The position numbers and the translations under genes are program-made. The notes beneath the pieces are model-generated. The model was not told where the DNA came from. It ran no database searches and saw only the letters and a program-made list of their open reading frames with translations. From Candidatus Methanomethylophilaceae archaeon (GTDB lineage: Archaea; Thermoplasmatota; Thermoplasmata; Methanomassiliicoccales; Methanomethylophilaceae), in assembly GCA_017455785.1 (NCBI GenBank), contig JAFSYZ010000110.1:1-9156 (forward strand): a DNA stretch of 9,156 nucleotides, written 5' to 3'. How positions within the stretch are numbered: the stretch's first letter is position 1; every line of letters begins with the position of its first letter. Below, piece after piece: positions 1 to 4,768 of the stretch.

Positions 1-1
1 C

Positions 2-88
2 ATCCATGAGAGGTACCTGAGCAAGAAGGTCGCCAAGGCACTCCGTGCAAAGAGGAAGGAGGCAGAGGCCTCCGAGGAAGCAGCATGA
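2..88 (+). CDS. C-terminal end of an unidentified protein (partial)
   Basis: An open frame enters from the left edge and ends with TGA at 86-88, giving about 28 residues. The tail is lysine/arginine-rich and then alanine/glutamate-rich (KALRAKRKEAEASEEAA). Its stop overlaps the start of the next gene in an ATGA arrangement, so the two are probably co-transcribed and translationally coupled. The charged low-complexity tail would fit a ribosomal or nucleic-acid-binding protein, but too little is present to name a family. Confidence 0.6.
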   Translation: MHERYLSKKVAKALRAKRKEAEASEEAA

Positions 89-624
89 GGACCCAATCCC
101 TCGATTATATATTGGATCAGGTACGCGATACGGTATCTTCGATAGATGACGCTGCGCAGGACAGATTGATCGATGAGATAGTCAAGGCTAAGAAGATCTT
201 CATCTACGGCGCGGGAAGGTCCGGATTGGTCGGACAGCTGTTCGCGGTACGTCTGGTCCAGATGGGGTTGGACGTTCACTTCGTCGGAGACATGACCACA
301 CCGATCATCGGCAGCGAGGATCTCGCCATACTCATATCCAATACAGGTGAGACCATGTCGGCTGTACAGACAGCAAACATAGCCAGACGTTTGGGTTGTT
401 TCGTAGTCTGTGTCACCAGCAGCGCCCACAACAAGCTTGCTCACGCTTCCAATCTCGTCGTCGAGGTGAGGCATCATTCGAAGGAAGATCCAAAATACGC
501 ACCATTGGGAACCATCTTCGAGGACAGCGTGAGTCTGTTCTTCGACAGTCTCGTACCTTCCATAATGGCCAAGTTGGACATGAATGAGGACGATATGCGC
601 AGAAGACACGCCATATGGGTATGA
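85..624 (+). CDS. hxlB: 6-phospho-3-hexuloisomerase (PHI), SIS-domain sugar isomerase
   Basis: The 179-residue protein matches the usual PHI length (about 180). It is a single SIS (sugar isomerase) domain: the phosphosugar-binding start FIYGAGRSGLVGQ lies at residues 39-51, the SIS serine/threonine loop ISNTGET at about 84-90, and the PHI-typical APLGTIFE segment at about 139-146. PHI interconverts 3-hexulose 6-phosphate and fructose 6-phosphate in the cytoplasm. In archaea lacking the oxidative pentose phosphate pathway, it runs with hexulose-phosphate synthase in reverse to make ribulose 5-phosphate (family knowledge). The synthase is not in this window. The ATG at 85 overlaps the upstream stop and has GAGG 7 nt upstream (74-77). 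The gene ends directly against the convergent JAB gene with no spacer. Confidence 0.92.
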   Translation: MRTQSLDYILDQVRDTVSSIDDAAQDRLIDEIVKAKKIFIYGAGRSGLVGQLFAVRLVQMGLDVHFVGDMTTPIIGSEDLAILISNTGETMSAVQTANIARRLGCFVVCVTSSAHNKLAHASNLVVEVRHHSKEDPKYAPLGTIFEDSVSLFFDSLVPSIMAKLDMNEDDMRRRHAIWV

Positions 625-1128
625 TCAATCGTTATCGATTATCACCATATCGACATGTTTCGGACCATCGGGGTCGTTATCGAAGACGTCCAATTCCTTT
701 CTTACAGGATCGATCACCAAGGCGAATCCGCATTCATCACCAAAGATCCCCTTCTGTGTGGAGATATCCGTAGGGGACATGAAACAACCCACATCCAGAT
801 GGGAATGGTACCATCCGACCACACATTGGTCCTCCTTCAGTACCAATTGATCGAACAGGTCCTCCATCGTTTCCTTCTCGAACCTGACTTTGGAACTGTC
901 CGCGATCAATCCTGCGGTCGCGATTCCGTCGATTATCGCATAGGTCCCGTTATCGTCACGGAAGAATCTTCCGATCAGCAGACCCATCGTCTCCTTGTCC
1001 TCATCCAGACCGTCGTCCGCATGGTCTGCGATGATGGAGATTATATGTTCAGGCATGAAAACGCAGGCCGCAGGCACGATCCTCTTCCTAAATTCGATGT
1101 CCTTCCTATCTTCTGAAACTATCCTCAT
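625..1128 (-). CDS. JAB/JAMM (MPN+) metalloprotease, Rpn11-like, of a ubiquitin-like system
   Basis: This 167-residue protein is a predicted zinc isopeptidase. The complete JAMM motif is visible: Glu46 in ETMGLLIG, His108-Ser-His110 in GWYHSH, then seven residues, Ser118 and Asp121 (SPTD). The stretch GWYHSHLDVGCFMSPTDI resembles the active site of eukaryotic Rpn11/CSN5 and keeps the same HxH-x7-SxxD spacing. It is expected to trim the Ser-Thr tail of the neighbouring ubiquitin-like protein and/or remove it from conjugates. It is the last gene of the E1-Ubl-E2-JAB operon, overlapping the E2 gene by 23 bp. I chose ATG 1128 over the in-frame ATG 1152 because GGTGG (1138-1134) sits 5 nt upstream of it, whereas nothing SD-like precedes 1152. 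Function in this organism is inferred. Confidence 0.92.
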   Translation of the reverse strand: MRIVSEDRKDIEFRKRIVPAACVFMPEHIISIIADHADDGLDEDKETMGLLIGRFFRDDNGTYAIIDGIATAGLIADSSKVRFEKETMEDLFDQLVLKEDQCVVGWYHSHLDVGCFMSPTDISTQKGIFGDECGFALVIDPVRKELDVFDNDPDGPKHVDMVIIDND

Positions 1129-1603
1129 GGCCACCACCGTTAACGACAACATCGAATTTAGCTTTGTTATCGTCGTTGAAGAACCTCGCTGCCGCCATAC
1201 AGGAGTCCGTACCGAACGGATTCATAGGATTTGGATGTGAGAGGAGCGTGACTATCCCGCTGAGGAAGGTCACCAGCCTCGTACCGTAATCCCACTCGTT
1301 AAGCATCTTTATGCATACGAATCCTCCGTCATCAGGGTCCATGATGTTCGGATGGAATATGTGCGAGGTCCACCTGACCTCTGGTTTCCTCTGTCCGTAA
1401 TCCTCGGTGATTATTATCTTGAACCCATGTTCTGATATGACCTTGTCAGGGGATTCGTAGGCAAGGACGTTGGATATCCTCATGTCCAGTTCCAAAGGGA
1501 GTTCCAGGTCGTCCTCGATTGATATGTCGTTGCCGAGGTATTGGGAGCAATCGCGAAGTTCGTTCCTTATCCTCTTTATCACTATCTCTCTGGGAAAGCT
1601 CAT
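1106..1603 (-). CDS. E2-like ubiquitin-conjugating enzyme (UBC fold)
   Basis: The 165-residue protein has the E2 core in order. An N-terminal helix with basic residues (PREIVIKRIRNEL) is followed by a beta-rich segment (residues 32-80), the canonical HPN motif at 84-86 (FHPNI), the catalytic-type Cys97 in GGFVCIKML, and Trp104. The post-catalytic helix and loop TFLSGIVTLLSHPNP (112-126) matches the E2 pattern of SIQSLLSDPNP. These are the hallmarks of active thioester-forming E2s, not inactive RWD or UEV relatives. It should accept the ubiquitin-like protein from the E1 and pass it to lysine targets. ATG 1603 overlaps the Ubl stop (ATGA) with GGTGGA 5 nt upstream. The C-terminal NGGGHEDSFRR overlaps the JAB start region. 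It stops on TAG, unlike the other complete genes here, which all end in TGA. Confidence 0.93.
   Translation of the reverse strand: MSFPREIVIKRIRNELRDCSQYLGNDISIEDDLELPLELDMRISNVLAYESPDKVISEHGFKIIITEDYGQRKPEVRWTSHIFHPNIMDPDDGGFVCIKMLNEWDYGTRLVTFLSGIVTLLSHPNPMNPFGTDSCMAAARFFNDDNKAKFDVVVNGGGHEDSFRR
1131..1138 (-). promoter_or_regulatory. Shine-Dalgarno deciding the JAB protease start
   Basis: GGTGGTGG on the minus strand ends 2 nt before ATG 1128, and its first GGTGG is spaced 5 nt from it. No comparable sequence precedes the alternative in-frame ATG at 1152. The site encodes three glycines near the E2 C-terminus. Confidence 0.65.
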
Positions 1604-1845
1604 GTCGATCCACCTTCAGGGTCGGGTATCAGCTCCAGGATATCGTTTCCTATGATGCCCGATTCGTCTATGGTGGAGCTTGCGCTCAACAGTGTCTTGC
1701 CCTTTTTGAGGACATACGCACCCGGGTCCTTCTTCCAGTATTCCGCCGCACTCTCGATTATCTCTCCTATCCTCTCTTCGGGTTCGGTCTCCATCCTCAC
1801 CGTCGCTCCGTTGGCGACATTCTTCACAGTGATCACCAATGTCAA
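1600..1845 (-). CDS. Ubiquitin-like beta-grasp modifier with processed Gly-Gly tail
   Basis: This 81-residue protein is about ubiquitin-sized. It opens with a beta-hairpin-like MTLVITVKN...ATVRMET, then a helix (ERIGEIIESAAEYW, 25-37), then YVLKKGKTLLSASSTIDESGIIGNDILELIPDPEGG. That last stretch lines up with ubiquitin's IFAGKQLEDGRTL...LHLVLRLRGG, and the tail LELIPDPEGG is co-linear with LHLVLRLRGG. Gly78-Gly79 is followed by Ser-Thr, so a mature C-terminus needs proteolytic trimming, as for SUMO, NEDD8 and ubiquitin precursors. The tail is acidic (Asp75, Glu77) where ubiquitin has arginines. The start is TTG at 1845-1843, supported by GGAGG 7 nt upstream; it immediately follows the E1 stop. 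Sequence similarity to ubiquitin is low, so the fold call rests on pattern and operon context. Confidence 0.88.
   Translation of the reverse strand: MTLVITVKNVANGATVRMETEPEERIGEIIESAAEYWKKDPGAYVLKKGKTLLSASSTIDESGIIGNDILELIPDPEGGST
1609..1614 (-). promoter_or_regulatory. Shine-Dalgarno of the E2 gene, embedded in the Gly-Gly codons of the ubiquitin-like protein
   Basis: GGTGGA on the minus strand is 5 nt upstream of ATG 1603. The same six bases are the two glycine codons of the Ubl tail, so the conjugation motif and the ribosome-binding site share bases. Confidence 0.7.
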
Positions 1846-2598
1846 TCAATCACCTCCGTGGTTGGGGCATGTCGGGTCGACAGGTACATCCAGGAGTTCC
1901 GTAGTTCCTTTCTCGCCATCATAGTAGCACATGTCCCTGGAGCACAGGTCCGACCTGCCGGAGACTATCTTCATCGCCTCTCTGACCATCATTCCGGCGA
2001 TCACAGCCGTGGTGGTTATGTCAGATGGTATCGGTGTGACGAATACATCATCCCCGGAACAGGAGAAGTGCCTCTCCATCTGTTTTACATGTGTACGGTT
2101 CATGGCGCACTGCAGGCACGGGCCATCGGAAAGGACCGTCTGGACCTTCCCTCTTAGACCGTAAGTCGCACCGTCGATGTATGGTATCGATAGGAAGCGT
2201 GCATGGGAATTGATGTGTATCCTTGCATCTATGTTATCCACGCACCCTAGAATGATATCATGGTCGGACATGTCCACGAACTGTATCCTGGATATGTTCG
2301 GTCTGACCCGCGCATCGGGGTCGATGGATCTCGCTCTGGAGGCGATCGCCCTTGCCTTCTTCACACTGCCAACATCCTTCTCGCGGAAGAACAGACATCT
2401 GCTCAGATTGGACCGTGATATCACATCATGGTCGACCAGTGTGATGTATCTGAATCCGGATAGTACCAGGTCCTTGACTACTTCGTTACCAAGGGCCCCG
2501 GCTCCAACGACGAGGCATCTGCATTCATGGATCGCATCCAGGTCAAGGAATTCTATCATCCTCATCCTGTTGAATCTGTCGGCACCTGCCCTCAACAT
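1846..2598 (-). CDS. E1-like activating enzyme (ThiF/MoeB/UBA3-type) for the ubiquitin-like protein
   Basis: The 250-residue protein is a single adenylation domain. RFNRM (8-12) matches the E1/MoeB start (RYNRQ, RWN) with its ATP-contacting arginine. GAGALG (32-37) is the nucleotide loop, DHDVI...SNLSR (56-67) binds Mg-ATP, Lys80 is the conserved lysine, and CVDNIDAR (119-126) is the family aspartate motif. CLQC (161-164) pairs with C244-P-N-H247 as a probable zinc site. Cys180 in HFSCS sits where MoeB/UBA3 keep their cysteine (catalytic in UBA3). TTTAVIAGMMVREAMKIV (195-212) resembles UBA3. It should adenylate the Ubl C-terminal glycine and form a thioester. No separate cysteine domain or E2-recruiting UFD is present. 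It is first in the operon. ATG 2598 lacks a Shine-Dalgarno and may be leaderless; the later ATGs at 2565 and 2559 would remove RFNRM. Confidence 0.9.
   Translation of the reverse strand: MLRAGADRFNRMRMIEFLDLDAIHECRCLVVGAGALGNEVVKDLVLSGFRYITLVDHDVISRSNLSRCLFFREKDVGSVKKARAIASRARSIDPDARVRPNISRIQFVDMSDHDIILGCVDNIDARIHINSHARFLSIPYIDGATYGLRGKVQTVLSDGPCLQCAMNRTHVKQMERHFSCSGDDVFVTPIPSDITTTAVIAGMMVREAMKIVSGRSDLCSRDMCYYDGEKGTTELLDVPVDPTCPNHGGD
1850..1857 (-). promoter_or_regulatory. Strong Shine-Dalgarno selecting the TTG start of the ubiquitin-like gene
   Basis: On the minus strand GGAGGTGA (1857-1850) lies in the last codons of the E1 gene. From GGAGG to the TTG at 1845-1843 is 7 nt, ideal for initiation. 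It settles the non-ATG start. The site also encodes the Gly-Gly of the E1 C-terminus (NHGGD). Confidence 0.8.
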
Positions 2599-2694
2599 AT
2601 GTAGATGATATAAGAGTTAATTATTCAGTTTTTTGTTACGAATCCGTAATCCAAGCGGTGTATATCATATACTACGACGGATATCTTCCGTCCG
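2599..2694. promoter_or_regulatory. Divergent promoter region between the ubiquitin-like operon and the zinc-ribbon gene
   Basis: This 96-bp AT-rich spacer serves both directions. On the plus strand TATATCATAT (2661-2670) is centred about 29 bp before ATG 2695, which fits a box A driving a leaderless transcript. It is part of a small palindrome, GTATAT-C-ATATAC (2660-2672). On the minus strand two weak TATA-like stretches occur: AATAATTA (2625-2618), suited to a leaderless start at 2598, and TTATAT (2613-2608), which would instead place the transcript start inside the E1 frame. A 5-4-5 palindrome TTACG-AATC-CGTAA (2636-2649) lies near the middle and is a candidate operator. Confidence 0.55.
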
Positions 2695-2901
2695 ATGTAT
2701 CTTCCTGAACATTCACACTGTCTCTATTGCGGGAACCCAACGGAGTACGGAAAGGATTACTGCGATGATGATTGCAGAGAGTTGTATGAGGCACATGAGA
2801 AGGAGGAGAAGCGCAAGGACATGAGGTTCTACATCCTGATCGGCGCTTCGTTAGTCTTGCTTCTAGCGGTCGGAGTGGCCATCAAACTGATCCGCGGATG
2901 A
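2695..2901 (+). CDS. Small zinc-ribbon membrane protein (DUF2116-like)
   Basis: The 68-residue protein has an N-terminal treble-clef/zinc-ribbon signature: Cys9-x2-Cys12 (CLYCG) and Cys23-x3-Cys27 (YCDDDC). A charged linker (HEKEEKRKDMR, 34-44) follows, then one transmembrane helix at about 45-63 (FYILIGASLVLLLAVGVAI) and a short basic end. This resembles the archaeal DUF2116 family, whose function is unknown. The basic flank before the helix suggests that the zinc ribbon faces the cytoplasm. It is transcribed away from the ubiquitin-like operon from the shared spacer, and its last 20 bp overlap the 3' end of folP on the other strand. A regulatory or tethering role is possible, but nothing in the sequence proves it. 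Confidence 0.8.
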   Translation: MYLPEHSHCLYCGNPTEYGKDYCDDDCRELYEAHEKEEKRKDMRFYILIGASLVLLLAVGVAIKLIRG

Positions 2902-3673
2902 GTTCAACGGTCTTTTCGACGTTATGTACCCTTAGGATGTTAGCACCCGATTTCAGGGCCTTCCTGTTGATCTCTACGGTGGCATCGTCCCTGTCCAGAT
3001 CAGGGTAGTAATTCTTCAGGAATCTTTTCCTGGAGGCACCTATCAGTACGGGGCATCCCAAAGAGAAATCTGATGAATGCTCCGCGATGTCCATGTTCAG
3101 TTCGGCGGTCTTCCCGAATCCTATGCCCGGGTCGAGTATGATGTCCTTGATACCTGCATCCTCGGCCGCCTTCTTCCTTTCGGCAAGGAAATCTATGATC
3201 ATCCGACGGTCCTCAATGTCCAAAGGGTCGTCCTGCATGGTCTTCGGTGTTCCGTGCATGTGCATGATCACCACCGGAACCTGTCTGTTGGCAGCCAGTT
3301 CCAACATGCCGGGTGCCCTCAGACCGTTTATGTCGTTGATGATGTCCGCACCTGCATCCAATGCCATCTCCGCGACATGGGTCTTGCACGTGTCCACCGA
3401 GATGATGACATCCGTTGTTTGGGACAGACGGCGTATCATGGGCATTATGCGCATTATCTCTTCAAGTTCATCCACCGGTAAAGAACCCGGTCTTGTGGAT
3501 TCGCCGCCGATATCGATGATATCTGCACCTGCATCTATCATGCCGTAAGCCCATTTCAAAGAATCCTCGAAACTCCTTCCGCCGTCGGAGAAGGAATCGG
3601 GTGTGAGGTTGAGGATGCCCATGACCTTGGGACGGTCATAGGCGATATCCCCATTCCTGCAGTGTGTTATCAT
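2882..3673 (-). CDS. folP: Dihydropteroate synthase
   Basis: The 263-residue TIM-barrel enzyme carries all the DHPS motifs: MGILNLTPDSFSDGG (18-32), GGESTRPG (56-63), ISVD (91-94), NDING (113-117), MHMHGTP (137-143), DPGIGFGK (181-188), GASRKRF (212-218) and RVH (248-250). It joins dihydropterin pyrophosphate to p-aminobenzoate (or a related arylamine), the committed step toward folate-type cofactors. The start at ATG 3673 overlaps the stop of the iron-sulfur gene (ATGA) and gives family-typical length; an in-frame extension to 3763 is unlikely because it lies inside that gene and adds no homologous sequence. It is third in the larA operon. The complete canonical motif set argues for true DHPS activity rather than the divergent archaeal homologues linked to methanopterin. 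Confidence 0.93.
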   Translation of the reverse strand: MITHCRNGDIAYDRPKVMGILNLTPDSFSDGGRSFEDSLKWAYGMIDAGADIIDIGGESTRPGSLPVDELEEIMRIMPMIRRLSQTTDVIISVDTCKTHVAEMALDAGADIINDINGLRAPGMLELAANRQVPVVIMHMHGTPKTMQDDPLDIEDRRMIIDFLAERKKAAEDAGIKDIILDPGIGFGKTAELNMDIAEHSSDFSLGCPVLIGASRKRFLKNYYPDLDRDDATVEINRKALKSGANILRVHNVEKTVELIRGSV

Positions 3674-4767
3674 AACAGTCCGTCGATGGTCTCCATAAGG
3701 TCGACCACCTTGACATCCTTGCCCTCTGAACCGAAGATCAGGTTGCTGACACAGAACGGACATGCAGTGATGATGGTCTTCGCTCCGATGGCCAGGGCCT
3801 CATCGATCCTGGTGGATGCGATGCGCTTCGACTCCTCCGGATATGCGGACCTTACACCTCCGCCGCCTCCGCAGCAGTGGCTTGTGGACTTGTTGAACTC
3901 CATCTCCTTGAACTCCACATCGGGGATCATGGAGATGACCTTCCTGGGTGCGTCATATATGCCTGCATGCCTTCCGAGATGGCATGGATCGTGATATGTG
4001 ACGACTCCTTTCATCGGTTTCAGTTTGAGGTCCTGTTCCGCAAGGAATTCCGTCATGTGTTGTACCTTGAAGGGTACATCCACGTACTTGGGGTATTCTT
4101 CCTTGAACATCCTGTAGCATCCTGCGCATGACAGTACGAGCGTCTTGACACCGAGGGATACGATGGCGTCGACGTTCCTCTTCATGTACTTCTTGACATC
4201 CTCGATGTCCCATCCTACCCTCTGCATGACCGAACCGCAGCACACTTCGTCGATGGTGGTGTAATCAACCTTCAGCTTGTCCAGTATGGACATGGATGCC
4301 TGGGATGTCTTCTTGGATCTGTATGTGGCGGTACATCCTGCGAAGTATCCGACCTCGGCCTTCTTGGGCTGTTTGCCAAGGGTTTCCACGACGGATTTCT
4401 CCTCGCCGTAGGGGTTGTTGAATTTGATGATGTTGTCGCACATCGCCTTGTGCTTGGGGAGCATGTGACCGTTCTTCACCAGATCGGCCCTGCACAGCTC
4501 GATGATGTCCACGATCTTGACCTTCGACGGGCATCTGCGGACACAGTCCGCGCATGTGGTGCATGTGTACATGTTCTCGATGACGGAGTCATCCGCGGGG
4601 ATGTCCCCGACCAGGAGTCCGTATGTCAGGACTATGCGTCCCCTTGAGAGAGCGGAGTCCCATCCGATCGCTTTGAACGATGGACAGACGCTCTTACAGA
4701 ATCCGCACATCGTGCAGACGTTGACCGCGTTCCTCACTTCTTCCAATCTGTCTGTCTTGAATGTCAT
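3670..4767 (-). CDS. HdrD/GlcF-like iron-sulfur oxidoreductase subunit (two 4Fe-4S plus two CCG domains)
   Basis: The 365-residue protein has two ferredoxin-type 4Fe-4S motifs: C18-x2-C21-x2-C24-x3-C28-P and C69-x2-C72-x2-C75-x3-C79-P. Two CCG (cysteine-rich) domains follow: C145, C176-C177, C214-x2-C217 and C262, C298-C299, C336-x2-C339. This is the layout of heterodisulfide reductase HdrD and of the GlcF/LldE-type subunits of 2-hydroxyacid oxidases. It would carry electrons between a flavoprotein or soluble donor and a thiol/disulfide or membrane acceptor. No GlcD-type flavoprotein or HdrE lies beside it. It starts 1 nt after larA with GGTGA 7 nt upstream and overlaps folP. The link to larA suggests 2-hydroxyacid metabolism; a heterodisulfide-reductase role remains equally open. 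Confidence 0.88.
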   Translation of the reverse strand: MTFKTDRLEEVRNAVNVCTMCGFCKSVCPSFKAIGWDSALSRGRIVLTYGLLVGDIPADDSVIENMYTCTTCADCVRRCPSKVKIVDIIELCRADLVKNGHMLPKHKAMCDNIIKFNNPYGEEKSVVETLGKQPKKAEVGYFAGCTATYRSKKTSQASMSILDKLKVDYTTIDEVCCGSVMQRVGWDIEDVKKYMKRNVDAIVSLGVKTLVLSCAGCYRMFKEEYPKYVDVPFKVQHMTEFLAEQDLKLKPMKGVVTYHDPCHLGRHAGIYDAPRKVISMIPDVEFKEMEFNKSTSHCCGGGGGVRSAYPEESKRIASTRIDEALAIGAKTIITACPFCVSNLIFGSEGKDVKVVDLMETIDGLL

Positions 4768-4768
4768 C

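Noticed and set aside
1129..1152. Upstream in-frame ATG at 1152 for the JAB gene
   Set aside because: No Shine-Dalgarno precedes it, the extra eight residues lie deeper in the E2 frame, and ATG 1128 has a well-placed GGTGG.
2559..2565. Downstream starts (ATG 2565 or 2559) for the E1 gene
   Set aside because: They have an AGG-rich upstream context, but would delete RFNRM, which matches the conserved E1/MoeB N-terminus with its ATP-contacting arginine. Not fully excluded.
1519..2608. Long plus-strand open frames opposite the E1, Ubl and E2 genes
   Set aside because: Their translations have no recognisable domains and mirror the codon structure of well-supported minus-strand genes.
3674..3763. 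Extension of dihydropteroate synthase to 3763
   Set aside because: The added 30 residues overlap the iron-sulfur gene's CCG region in another frame and resemble no DHPS N-terminus; ATG 3673 gives an ATGA overlap and normal length.
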